A stretch of 64,000 nt of DNA from Nitrospira sp. (lineage in GTDB: Bacteria; Nitrospirota; Nitrospiria; Nitrospirales; Nitrospiraceae), in NCBI GenBank assembly GCA_024998685.1, contig JACOEH010000019.1, positions 1-64,000 on the forward strand, given 5' to 3'. Below the pieces are notes generated by a model. It was given only the letters and a program-made list of their open reading frames with translations, was not told the origin of the DNA and searched no databases. How positions within the stretch are numbered: the first letter of the stretch is position 1; each line of letters begins with the position of its first letter. A program made the translations under genes and the position numbers. Positions 43,435 to 51,385 of the stretch are shown here, in pieces.

Positions 43435-44187
43435 TCAATGTGCTGGGTTCTTGTCGTCCTTGTGATCAACTTCATCAGCCGATTCAGAGTCGGAACTTGG
43501 CCTTTGGCGAATCGTATGAAGGCGGGCCTCGAGTATTTGGGCTTCGCGCTCTCGATGGGTCGTCCACATGAGTTTGATCATCATTTCTAGGCTTTGAGCA
43601 GTCTCCGGGTGGCGTTCGCCCAACGTATTTTCAAGAATGACGATCGATCGTTCCGCGAAGCCCTCCGCTTCCTCATATTTACCTTCCAGCGTATAGACCG
43701 TCGCCACCGTCCGACAAATGGACCCAATACGAGGATGGTAGACTCCAAACAACTGAAGACCGATCTCTAACCCTTCCCGCGCCGCTTTGTCTGCCTCGGC
43801 GAATTTATTCTGCGAGGCGTAAATCACGCTGAGATTTTGCAACGTCAAGATGACGGAAGGATGTTGTCGTCCGAAGGCTTTTTCATTAATGGCCAATGCC
43901 CGTTCAAAAAGCGGCTCGGCTTCAATGTCTCGATTTTGCATGCCGTACAACACGCCCAGGTCGTTGAGTGTATTGGCTAGACGGGGATCGTCGCGACTGA
44001 TGATCTCAATGTGCTTGACTGCGGCAAGCAGCAACCGTTCGGCATCGGCCACACGCCGATCTTCTATGGCTTGGTGCCCTGCCGACTGATACGTTTCCCA
44101 CAACGTGACCTGCGCTCTGCTCGGCATGCGGTCGAACAACAGAAGGAGTGCGATGAGTATCGGTGCCAAAATCATGACAAGTTTCAT
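43435..44187 (-). CDS. TPR-repeat protein, exported or membrane-anchored
   Basis: This 250-aa protein starts with a hydrophobic segment (MKLVMILAPILIALLLLF), probably a signal or anchor. It then has about four 42-residue kinesin-light-chain-like TPR units (LANTLNDLGVLYGMQNRDIE, LTLQNLSVIYASQNKFAEAD, ICRTVATVYTLEGKYEEAEG, TAQSLEMMIKLMWTTHRERE) with the alternating A/L/G pattern. The tail is acidic (SDSESADEVDHKDDKNPAH). TPR scaffolds mediate protein assembly. Partner unknown. Confidence 0.82.
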   Translation of the reverse strand: MKLVMILAPILIALLLLFDRMPSRAQVTLWETYQSAGHQAIEDRRVADAERLLLAAVKHIEIISRDDPRLANTLNDLGVLYGMQNRDIEAEPLFERALAINEKAFGRQHPSVILTLQNLSVIYASQNKFAEADKAAREGLEIGLQLFGVYHPRIGSICRTVATVYTLEGKYEEAEGFAERSIVILENTLGERHPETAQSLEMMIKLMWTTHREREAQILEARLHTIRQRPSSDSESADEVDHKDDKNPAH

Positions 44188-44249
44188 ATTGATAACTTAT
44201 CGTTCCGGGCTTACTTCCGATACTCGGAAGTCCCCTTGATAAGACGTCG

Positions 44250-45428
44250 TCAGAAATAGAAGTGGAGACCGATGCCGAACCAGTGCTCATGCCGGACATA
44301 GAACTGGCCGTTGGGCGAGGGACCTGCAAAATATTCAGCCAAGAGTTGTAATTGGCGATTGCCGATTCGTGCATTTTCGAACCTCAGGCCCGCCATGACG
44401 GATTGAGCGACCGACCAATTCGCACGCTCATTGACCTGAAAGTCCGCATAGCAGACCGGCTTGATCGAACCGTCAAGGAAGGAGATGGGACCGGTCAACT
44501 CGACGCCCCATTCTGTCATAACAGGTTTTACGTCGCCCGGATCGCGATGAACTAAATATCCTCCGCCACCGTATAGGCGTACCCAGTCGGACAATTCATA
44601 GGAGAGTTTTATGTCGACTTCTTCATAACTCAGATTGATCCGTCGGACCCTCGGATTCTCGACCAGAAATTCATCGCCCAAATGAGAGCTTTGATGGTGC
44701 AGGCGAAAAATACCCGAAAAGTTACCGGAGCGATAGGTCGTCAATGCTCCCACCGTATAGTCGGCATTGATGAGGTTGAACGATGCGGAATTCAGGTTGA
44801 ACAGGCTGAAGAGACCGGCCTGGATCACGAATTCCCACTGACCGTTCAGCGGAGCACGATTTCGATAGATCGAAAACGTTTCGCCGAAATTTCCGCCAAA
44901 AGTCGCCGTGAGATTATTGGTGCGGTACCCGCGATAGGCCGCGGAGAAATGAGGCCATCGAGGATCTGCGTGAAGAGGAGCGAACAGGAGACCGCGGGGC
45001 AAGAAGCTGGATTCTGTCTCAGGGATGTCCACAAGGACGCCTCGCTGGGGTGGCGGGGACGCCTGAGGTTCTTCGTTCTCGATGATGACTACGTCTTTGA
45101 CGCCGGCGATGCCCGCCAGCGCGCGCGTTACCTTTTCGCGGTCGAGTCCGCCGAGCGATCGCGCATTGACGCGGACCACGCCATTGTGTACCTGCAGGGT
45201 CGAATCGGTCGCTTTGAACTCATGTCGTAAGACCGCCGCGGCAAAACCGGCAATATATTCATCCGTGGTGACTTGCGACCATGACGGGTGGGCACCGAGT
45301 AGAAAGAAACAGAAAAGAATTATCGGGCATATTAGGAATGGCGTGGCGACATGAAGCACAAAATCTGTGCCGACGGATGGTCCCATGCGTGATGTCCATC
45401 GGTGTTCGGTTTCTGTGAAGGACGGCAT
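44250..45428 (-). CDS. DUF1207-like outer membrane protein with an N-terminal BON-like domain
   Basis: This 392-aa protein has a hydrophobic export segment (about 27-50), then a BON-type segment (YIAGFAAAVLRHEFKATDST, VVRVNARSLGGLDREKVTRA, VKDVVIIENEE). The remainder is a beta-barrel-like domain with a DUF1207 flavour (FLPRGLLFAPLHADPRWPHF, FGGNFGETFSIYRN, then strands such as VMAGLRFENARI and ending HEHWFGIGLHFYF with terminal Phe). It should sit in the outer membrane, with the BON domain periplasmic. A BON-barrel combination is uncommon. A CTAGG-like repeat lies about 150 bp upstream. Confidence 0.8.
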   Translation of the reverse strand: MPSFTETEHRWTSRMGPSVGTDFVLHVATPFLICPIILFCFFLLGAHPSWSQVTTDEYIAGFAAAVLRHEFKATDSTLQVHNGVVRVNARSLGGLDREKVTRALAGIAGVKDVVIIENEEPQASPPPQRGVLVDIPETESSFLPRGLLFAPLHADPRWPHFSAAYRGYRTNNLTATFGGNFGETFSIYRNRAPLNGQWEFVIQAGLFSLFNLNSASFNLINADYTVGALTTYRSGNFSGIFRLHHQSSHLGDEFLVENPRVRRINLSYEEVDIKLSYELSDWVRLYGGGGYLVHRDPGDVKPVMTEWGVELTGPISFLDGSIKPVCYADFQVNERANWSVAQSVMAGLRFENARIGNRQLQLLAEYFAGPSPNGQFYVRHEHWFGIGLHFYF

Positions 45429-45811
45429 AACCGCTAGAAGTGAATGTCTGTGGCCATATAACCCGCCCAGTTGCTCGTATCAGCGCCGGTTTCGTGTGCG
45501 TCTGCGTTTCACCGATTGATTCCAGTTACCTTTAAATGCGTATCTTTTTAATGCATGACAACGCTGGTATCGACTAGCCTGTTCCCTAGTAAACCGATCT
45601 GAAGATAGGCTCCTTAGGTTGAAAGAAATCAGATGCGGCCACACCTATCAGAAAAAGCTTAATAGATTTAGTTGGTCCGCGTTGAGCATGCGGTCAAGGA
45701 TTACATGCTGGGATAAATGCTAATACGGAAGTCTTATTGAATGGGATGGTTCAACAAAGGCAAGGTGGTTCAACCGATATACAGGCGGATGCAGCACCAC
45801 GAGAACAACGG
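45429..45811. promoter_or_regulatory. Intergenic region with a CTAG-type inverted repeat
   Basis: This 383-bp region lies between two minus-strand genes. At 45574-45589 it reads CTAGC-CTGTTC-CCTAG, one base from the CTAGG-N6-CCTAG element. Around it the sequence is AT-rich (tatctttttaatgcatg). No gene is supported. Confidence 0.35.
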
Positions 45812-47353
45812 CTAGGTCTCGATCGGAGAAAGATCGCTGTTCGCAGGTCCGTTTAGCACTTTGCCATACGCATCGAAGCGGGATCCGTGGCATGGACAAT
45901 TCCAGGTGCGTTCTATGGAATCCCATGCAACAATACACTTCAGGTGAGGACACACGGCTGAACGGCGATGTACGGTTCCTTCCTCATCGCGATACACGGC
46001 TACCTTCTGCACACCGCTTCGAAGGACCGCTCCACTGTCTTTGGGAATTTGATCTTCGGACCCGATGTCACCTGCCGAGACCCAGTCTGCATACTGTGCC
46101 GCCACATTCAGATTTTCTTGAACAAACGTGCCGATCGACTTCAATGACTTACGGGACGGATCGTATAACGCGGCCCAGTCGTTGTCGCGCTCTTGAATGA
46201 GATCGGTAATGAGCATGCCGGCGATCATGCCATGCGTCATTCCCATGCCTGAATCGCCGGTGGCGATATAGACATTTGATGTAACATCGGGATTCCGGCC
46301 GATCAACGCCAGACCATCCGTCGGCTCCATGACCTGACCCGACCATCGATATTCAATCTGTTCCATCATGGGAAACCGTTTGCGGGCCCAACGTTCCAAT
46401 CGTTGATAACGCTGCGCTCCATCGTTCGCCTGACCCGTTTTGTGGTCTTCACCGCCCACGATCAATAGATCATGGCCATTGGCTGCCGCATCCTTCTGAA
46501 TCCTTACGTAGTGGTAGGGGTCTGCTTGGTCCCAATACAACGCGACGGGTACGGAGTCCTTCGGCACGCCGGCTCCGAGCACATACGTGGTATAGGGCGC
46601 CTGTTTGGTGTGTACGACAACCATGTCGTTAATAGGTGTATTCGTGGCAACGACAACTGATTGCGCAACGATGGCATGGCCCTGTCGAGTTTCGATGCGG
46701 GCCTGTTGCCCACCCTTCACCGTGCTCACGTGAGCGTCCGTGAAGATGCGTCCGCCACATCGTTCAATCGCCTGCGCAAGGCCGGTCACAAACTTTACTG
46801 GATGAAATTGCGCCTGGCGAGGAAACCTGAGGCATCCTCCCGCTTCAAGGACAGGACCGGCAGGCCGTTCAATCCGTTCCACACCCACGAGGCCGGCACG
46901 GAGAGCCGCCAACCGTTCTTCTTCCAGTCGTTCCGGAGGTTGATCTGGTGCCGGAAAGAGAAAGCCTTCGACCCGCTCGAAGTCGCAGTCAAAACGTTCG
47001 GTTACGACGATGGTTTCGATGCGATCGATCGCCGCAGTATGGCTGTCGGCAGCCATCCGGGCGCCTCGTTCGCCGTGAAGCCGTTCGATTGTTACATAGC
47101 CGTCGTCAATGGCGTTCGACAGGTGCGCCGTGGTACGTTCCGTCATGCCTCCGCCGATCGGGCCGTCGTCGAGGACGACCACCGATTTGCCCTCACATGA
47201 CAGGGAATAGGCAGTCGATAAACCGACGATTCCGGCTCCCACAACACACACATCCGTTTCCAAAGAGCGATCGAGTGGGCGTGAGGCTGACACTACCGAT
47301 GAGCTCATCCAAATCGATTGAGTTCCACGGATATTCTCTTTCATACTGCCCAT
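45812..47353 (-). CDS. FAD-dependent oxidoreductase with C-terminal Rieske domain
   Basis: About 513 aa from the chosen start at 47353; the frame is open to 47413. It begins with a dinucleotide-binding site (DVCVVGAGIVGLSTAYSLSC) of the DAO/glycine-oxidase fold, has the closing FAD motif (VYIATGDSGMGMTHGMIAGM), and ends in a Rieske [2Fe-2S] domain with CPHLKC and CPCHGSRFDAYG ligands (Cys-X-His and Cys-X2-His). Such proteins oxidise amines or similar substrates and pass electrons through the Rieske centre. Substrate is unknown. Cytosolic. Confidence 0.9.
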   Translation of the reverse strand: MGSMKENIRGTQSIWMSSSVVSASRPLDRSLETDVCVVGAGIVGLSTAYSLSCEGKSVVVLDDGPIGGGMTERTTAHLSNAIDDGYVTIERLHGERGARMAADSHTAAIDRIETIVVTERFDCDFERVEGFLFPAPDQPPERLEEERLAALRAGLVGVERIERPAGPVLEAGGCLRFPRQAQFHPVKFVTGLAQAIERCGGRIFTDAHVSTVKGGQQARIETRQGHAIVAQSVVVATNTPINDMVVVHTKQAPYTTYVLGAGVPKDSVPVALYWDQADPYHYVRIQKDAAANGHDLLIVGGEDHKTGQANDGAQRYQRLERWARKRFPMMEQIEYRWSGQVMEPTDGLALIGRNPDVTSNVYIATGDSGMGMTHGMIAGMLITDLIQERDNDWAALYDPSRKSLKSIGTFVQENLNVAAQYADWVSAGDIGSEDQIPKDSGAVLRSGVQKVAVYRDEEGTVHRRSAVCPHLKCIVAWDSIERTWNCPCHGSRFDAYGKVLNGPANSDLSPIET

Positions 47354-47496
47354 TGGTCCATATTCTTCTGTACCGCACAATGGGGGAATACCCTTGAGAA
47401 GACCAGAGCGCATGGCGGCTGGAGAGGTGCGTATTTACCGCCCAGCAATTCCACAAAATTTTAAAGTGATGGCCGTACACACGATGGACAGTCTAA

Positions 47497-47516
47497 TGCG
47501 CCCGACAGGGACTGAA
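47497..47516 (-). repeat. Partial copy of the tRNA-Arg 3' end (att-like)
   Basis: Bases 47497-47509 (tgcgcccgacagg) exactly repeat the acceptor/T-arm end of the tRNA-Arg at 47572-47584, and the next bases (gactgaa for acttgaa) are near-matching. Duplicated tRNA 3' ends mark integration sites of phages and islands. Here only about 60 bp separate the copies. Confidence 0.55.
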
Positions 47517-47568
47517 TAGGACATACCCGGATTTGTTAGTGAGGTTTCAATGAAGAACCGACGAGGTT

Positions 47569-47644
47569 TGGTGCGCCCGACAGGACTTGAACCTGTAACC
47601 CCCAGATCCGTAGTCTGGTGCTCTATCCATTGAGCTACGGGCGC
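47569..47644 (-). tRNA. tRNA-Arg (anticodon ACG)
   Basis: The minus strand folds as a full cloverleaf: acceptor GCGCCCG/CGGGCGC, D-arm GCTC/GAGC, anticodon stem CCAGA/TCTGG with loop CTACGGA (anticodon ACG), T-arm ACAGG/CCTGT with TTCAAGT, discriminator A and encoded CCA (47569-47571). It is 76 nt including CCA. Confidence 0.97.
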
Positions 47645-47656
47645 CTTCCGAAGAAG

Positions 47657-47743
47657 TACTGAGTCGTGAGGGCTGAGTTCTGAGTTAAAAGATACGCTTG
47701 GTGAGATTGCGCAAGACTGTCTGTCACCTCAGCACTCAGCACT
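47657..47743. repeat. Intergenic heptanucleotide repeat pair
   Basis: A left arm of tactgagtcgtgagggctgag-type units (47657-47686) and a right arm CTCAGCACTCAGCACTG (about 47728-47744) frame a 40-bp loop containing ordinary sequence. Same family as at 55433 and 59391. Confidence 0.8.
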
Positions 47744-47839
47744 GCCCAGAGTCAGTGGTTATACAGTTCTCGGAGATAGGGGGTCAAGAGACGACGCTGG
47801 AAAAGTCTGGAGTCGAGATTCGGCGTCGACGAAGGTCGG

Positions 47840-48205
47840 TTAGAGGATGGTCTTGGTCACTTCGTTGGAGAAGGAACTTTCGGCTCCACTGGAATTATAT
47901 GCGGTGACCGAGAAGAAATAGGTAGTACTGGTTTCGAGACCTGTCACAGTGTAACTGGTGACATCCAGGGGCAACGTGGTAATCGGCGCACCATACCCGC
48001 CTGAGGTCGTTGCCAGATAGATCTTGTATCCCTGAAGGTCCGGTTCGCTATTGGCATTCCACGACAGAGTGGCTGTTTCGCCGGTTGCCGTAGCCATTTC
48101 ACTGGTTGGCGCGGAGTCTGGTGAAGCGCACGCAATAATGGCGAACTGAAACAAGCAGATCAGAGGCCAATGATAATACCTCACTATCGATCTCACGAAG
48201 TCCAT
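47840..48205 (-). CDS. Fibronectin type III lipoprotein
   Basis: TAGGAGCGAGAT precedes the ATG at 48205. The 121-aa precursor has a signal ending in FAIIACAS, a probable lipobox with Cys, and one FN3 domain (about 45-121; ATLSWNANSEPDLQGYKIYL, VTSYTVTGLETSTTYFFSVT, AYNSSGAESSFSNEV). FN3 modules bind glycans or proteins. It is probably envelope-anchored. Confidence 0.8.
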   Translation of the reverse strand: MDFVRSIVRYYHWPLICLFQFAIIACASPDSAPTSEMATATGETATLSWNANSEPDLQGYKIYLATTSGGYGAPITTLPLDVTSYTVTGLETSTTYFFSVTAYNSSGAESSFSNEVTKTIL

Positions 48206-48459
48206 ATCTCGCTCCTACGGCGTGGCAGTTTGTTTGGTGGCCTACGCTTGAGCAAGTGAGCAAGGCTTGTACCAAAGGTATCGCGAATTCATTCCTACAG
48301 AAGTCCTTGGTAGTACAGGGAACAATAGTGGATCGTTAGAGCGATCAGTGGGCGAGCCTCTCTGAGGTGAAGGCAGAGCCGTACAGGTTGCCGGAATTTG
48401 TTACTTTTTATCGCTGTAAGAGGAACTGGTGTAGGGGTCGGCTCACAGGCTCAGGCAAA
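48206..48459. other. Intergenic region, nothing identified
   Basis: This 254-bp region lies between the FN3 lipoprotein and the terminator of the Lys-rich protein. Apart from the terminator at its end I see no supported feature. Confidence 0.3.
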
Positions 48460-48501
48460 CAAAAATGGCCGAGGGCTTCCTCTTTGTATGGAAGCCCTCG
48501 G
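48460..48501 (-). terminator. Rho-independent terminator of the Lys-rich protein gene
   Basis: A perfect 12-bp stem (ccgagggcttcc 48469-48480, ggaagccctcgg 48490-48501) with a 9-nt loop is followed on the minus strand by a T-rich run (ATTTTTGTTTG at about 48456-48466). Confidence 0.9.
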
Positions 48502-48527
48502 CGCATGCTTCAGTGGAGAAGGTTAGG

Positions 48528-48770
48528 TTACTTGCCGGGCTTCTTCTCTCCCTTTCCCTCTCCGAAGGTATCGGCATGGCCGCCTTTCTTCTCTTCCTTC
48601 TTCTCGTTACCGAAGATCTCGTCGGCCTTGCCCTTCTTGCCCTTCTCCTCTTCAGCCATCACAACATGGCCGCTCTTTTTCTCTTCCTTCTTTTGCTCAC
48701 CGGCAAATGTTGGCGCGCTGAACGTCACTGCCACTGCCACTGCCATGACTGCCATCAACATGCTCTTCAT
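48528..48770 (-). CDS. Small secreted Lys/Glu-rich protein
   Basis: AAGGGGG precedes the ATG at 48770. The 80-aa precursor has a signal peptide (MKSMLMAVMAVAVAVTFSAP, cleaved near FAG-EQ). The mature part is almost entirely KEK/GKGE repeats (KKEEKKSGHVVMAEEEKGKK and a repeat KKEEKKGGHADTFGEGKG). The signal peptide codons contain tandem cactgc units. It is probably an extended, charged periplasmic peptide. Its own terminator follows. Confidence 0.72.
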   Translation of the reverse strand: MKSMLMAVMAVAVAVTFSAPTFAGEQKKEEKKSGHVVMAEEEKGKKGKADEIFGNEKKEEKKGGHADTFGEGKGEKKPGK

Positions 48771-49160
48771 TATGAGAACCCCCTTATAAATAAAAAATTA
48801 TTAAATATGTGTGCCACTCACTGGGCACTTACTCTGATGTTCAGCAAGGGTAGTGCCGTTCTTCCCTATTCGAAAGATGAAACGTAGACCATTGAGTAAT
48901 CAGTAGGTTATGAAATTTCTCTCATGAAGCCGCGAATGATTTATCCTACAGGGTGCTGTAGCACAATGGTATGGATACAACTAAACTGCCTCATTCCGGT
49001 ACTTAGCACGGTTGGTTGCGGACAACTTTGCGGATGTCCTCCGTGCTGATGATCCCACTTGGAGGGTTCAAGGACGGGAGATAGGTCTGAGCGCTATGCC
49101 AGATCAGTGAGTCTATCGCGATTGAGGTATTCGATTCCTACCTTTTAAATCGGGCCGGCT
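48771..49160. other. Intergenic region, no supported gene
   Basis: This 390-bp region lies upstream of the Lys-rich gene and downstream of the ThiS-like gene, both minus strand. Its first 50 bp are AT-rich and may hold the promoter of 48770. No open frame is supported. Confidence 0.3.
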
Positions 49161-49355
49161 TCACCCACCAGAAATCACCGGACGAATTTCGATCTCATCC
49201 TTGTCGGAGAGCATCTCGTCTTCGGTGACTAATTCGTCGCCTCGAATCACCAAGTGTGCTTCAGCCAGAAGGTTCAATTCGCGCAGCAGTTCTTTTGCTC
49301 GCTTCGGCCCCTTGATTTCTATCAATCGCGACGGGTGGTTCAATTGGACCTGCAT
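49161..49355 (-). CDS. MoaD/ThiS-family sulfur-carrier-like protein
   Basis: This 64-aa protein has a ubiquitin-like beta-grasp pattern (MQVQLNHPSRLIEIKGPKRA, ELLRELNLLAEAHLVIRGDE, DEIEIRPVISGG) ending in the diagnostic Gly-Gly that is adenylated and thiocarboxylated by an E1-like partner. It could serve thiamin, molybdopterin or tRNA thiolation. No thi or moa gene is adjacent, so the pathway cannot be named. Confidence 0.85.
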   Translation of the reverse strand: MQVQLNHPSRLIEIKGPKRAKELLRELNLLAEAHLVIRGDELVTEDEMLSDKDEIEIRPVISGG

Positions 49356-49807
49356 GGCCGAATGATAAACATTTCAGCGACTAAGGGGCAAGGGGGCAAA
49401 TCGATGAGGGCGGCGTTCAAAAGCCCGCCAAACGTGGTCCCACCAAAATCCTCGGCAACAAGGCTCTATCCCGTTCCCGGAAGAAAATTGCTCATCGAAG
49501 CGGCGACAGGACAGATGGAAGCTCATGCCAAGCCCGGTCTCCGCATCCCGTCACAGCTGGTGCTGAAGCGATCCTCGTCATACCTTCCTTCAATAGCAAT
49601 TGCTCTCTCGCTATGGTATAGTTTGTTATCAATTTCTCTTCTCGCGCTCTTCCCTCCTTGTTTCATCCTTGCGCGATGTATCGATTCCGGTGCAGGAAGG
49701 TCGTTGGGCAAGTTTTTGTTCGCTTGACGCCCGGTACTCACCTGCCGTGTGTGTTCGAGGTCAGAGAAATACACAGTCGCCATTCCGCTCACTGGGAGGA
49801 GCTGTCC
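49356..49807. other. Intergenic region, no supported gene
   Basis: This 452-bp region lies between the divergent ThiS-like gene and the 127-aa protein gene. One open plus frame (to 49727) has a hydrophobic stretch but no ribosome binding site or normal codon pattern, so I do not call it. GGGAGGAG near 49795 is the leader of the 49808 gene. Confidence 0.3.
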
Positions 49808-50191
49808 ATGAGTATCGCGACAACCAATCGACCGACGCCCATGGAGCGTTGGGTCCGCATTCCAGACGGGACGAAAGTGCGTCATCGGACGGAAGCCTAT
49901 GAAGGGGTCATTGACGGATTAACCGAGATCGTGTCCGGTCCAGATCGGAACCCTGATAACAGAACCCAGTATCGCGTAAAGGTTGGTGACGGAAAGCGAT
50001 TGCTCGTCGCCGAGGATCACCTCAATATTCTCCTGGACCAGGAGCACCTGGTTCAGGTGGGTCGTGAATCGGAACTGTATCGACAAAATGTTACCGCCCG
50101 ACTGCGGGCACTCTTCGCGGAGGACCGATTCGTGACCAGTGGCCCAACAGGGCCAGCTTCTCCGCGCAAGAAAACGTCATCGAAAGGTTGA
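49808..50191 (+). CDS. Hypothetical protein, start of a small-gene cluster
   Basis: GGGAGGAG precedes the ATG at 49808. The 127-aa product has a KOW/SH3-like small beta core (WVRIPDGTKVRHRTEAYEGV, IDGLTEIVSG, TQYRVKVGDGKRLLVAEDHL) and a helical C-terminus (LYRQNVTARLRALFAEDRF) with a Lys-rich tail. The YEGVIDG pattern suggests an RNA-, DNA- or protein-binding beta barrel. It heads a run of small genes, including two RRM proteins, on the same strand. Confidence 0.65.
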   Translation: MSIATTNRPTPMERWVRIPDGTKVRHRTEAYEGVIDGLTEIVSGPDRNPDNRTQYRVKVGDGKRLLVAEDHLNILLDQEHLVQVGRESELYRQNVTARLRALFAEDRFVTSGPTGPASPRKKTSSKG

Positions 50192-50239
50192 CCGCCCGTG
50201 CAGGCGTGAGATCACCACTTTGTGCATTGGAGAAACGTG

Positions 50240-50506
50240 ATGTATACCCCCTGGGGGACGAAGGGCTCGCATAGATCAAAGCCACGCACTCCTAAACCGA
50301 AGGTCCACTGGGATGTGCTGGGACTCCAAGACCCGGCGGTGACCTCGTCCACACCGTCAATCGACGATATTCGTCGCCAAATTATCTCAGCCTCAAGTTC
50401 TGGGCTGAGTCTTGAGACACTCGCTCGTGCGCAGACAAAAGGCGCGTCCCGTCACTCAGGTTCCCAGGCAGAGGTACCCACTCGAAAGCGCGGGGCCCGT
50501 CCATAG
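50240..50506 (+). CDS. Hypothetical basic protein
   Basis: This 88-aa protein begins MYTPWGTKGSHRSKPRTPKP. The N-terminus is basic, the middle has SIDDIRRQIISASSSGLSLE and the end is basic (PTRKRGARP). The Shine-Dalgarno is weak (GAGAAACG). It follows the 49808 gene by 48 bp. No family is recognised. Confidence 0.5.
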   Translation: MYTPWGTKGSHRSKPRTPKPKVHWDVLGLQDPAVTSSTPSIDDIRRQIISASSSGLSLETLARAQTKGASRHSGSQAEVPTRKRGARP

Positions 50507-50546
50507 TGGGTCTCGGCATCACGACCCGTGTCGGAAGGAGGACATC

Positions 50547-50738
50547 ATCGCAGGACCAGGGAAAACCACCAGCGGCAAACGCGATCGCGAACGGGCCCGG
50601 CAACAAAAGCAGCGGGAGAAGGAGGCGCGCCGCGCCCAACGCCAATCGAACAAACGGACCCCGGGCCTGAAGAAGCCAGAAGGAGAAGACCCTGATCTTG
50701 CTGGGTTACGTTGGGGGCCTCAAGCTCCGCTGTATTGA
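50547..50738 (+). CDS. Small highly charged protein; start codon appears altered to ATC
   Basis: A strong AAGGAGG (50535-50541) lies 5 nt before ATC at 50547, exactly where ATG is expected. The frame encodes about 63 aa, with a Lys/Arg/Gln/Glu-rich helix (KRDRERARQQKQREKEARRA) and the ending PEGEDPDLAGLRWGPQAPLY, a pattern I recall from small bacterial hypothetical proteins ending DPDLAG-x-GPQ. Either translation starts at ATC, or an upstream TTG at 50412 is used, or the start was lost. Confidence 0.5.
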   Translation: MAGPGKTTSGKRDRERARQQKQREKEARRAQRQSNKRTPGLKKPEGEDPDLAGLRWGPQAPLY

Positions 50739-50783
50739 TGGCTTGTGATGGGACGCGAGGCATAGTTTTGAAGAAAAGCAGGC

Positions 50784-51053
50784 TTGCGTCGCATCGTCCA
50801 GAAACGCACGTCGTTAGACGGCTTGCCGGAGTTACAAGCACACATCGCGATCCCACTGAGGGGACAGAGGCCGACATACACTCTCTCTTACATGCTGCAG
50901 AGGCACGTCAGATCATTGGCTCTCCTTCAGAACTTCGTCCAATGGCTCCTTTACAATCCGCTCGCTACGGCAACCGTGCTGTACATTACGGGCATCATGA
51001 GCGTCCTCGTCTATACGTATTTCGAGACACGGGATCAGCATTCGTCTCGTTAG
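50784..51053 (+). CDS. Possible small membrane protein
   Basis: An open frame of up to 89 aa (TTG start; an internal ATG at 50892 would give 53 aa) has one hydrophobic helix near the C-terminus (PLATATVLYITGIMSVLVYT). There is no convincing ribosome binding site. It could be an authentic small protein or chance. Confidence 0.25.
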   Translation: MRRIVQKRTSLDGLPELQAHIAIPLRGQRPTYTLSYMLQRHVRSLALLQNFVQWLLYNPLATATVLYITGIMSVLVYTYFETRDQHSSR

Positions 51054-51078
51054 GACATGGTCACGTTCAGAATGGGGC

Positions 51079-51385
51079 ATGATCTTGGATAAACGCGTGG
51101 GGTATGTGGGTGGCCTCACCGACATCATTTCCGATGGTGAGCTTCGTGACCTATTGGGAGCAGTATGGCCTTGTGGCATGTACCACGGTCATCCGGTATA
51201 AACCGAGTGGAAAATCGGCCGGCTATGGATTCGTGGAGATGGGATCAGAGGAGCAGGCGCTGCGTGCGGTCGTCGCCCTAGACGGGGTACGCGTTCAAGG
51301 CCATCGCCTGCGCCTCTTCGTCATGCCACAGTTCTCCCTCCGCAGTAAACCTTTGTCCCCACAGCCGAAGGAGTCCCCCTCATGA
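51079..51385 (+). pseudogene. RRM RNA-binding protein gene frameshifted by one G
   Basis: The ATG at 51079 opens MILDKRVGYVGGLTDIISDG and then ELRDLL, the RNP2 side of an RRM domain. The rest (EQYGLVACTTVIRYKPSGKS, RNP1 SAGYGFVEM, then ALDGVRVQGHRLRLFVMPQ) lies in another frame. Dropping one G of the GGG at 51156-51158 joins them. The stop at 51383-51385 overlaps the next ATG (ATGA), so the genes are coupled. RRM proteins bind single-stranded RNA. It may be a recent lesion or a sequencing error. Confidence 0.75.

Noticed and set aside
49404-49727. Open plus-strand frame with a hydrophobic stretch
   Set aside because: It overlaps intergenic sequence with no start signal and has unusual composition.
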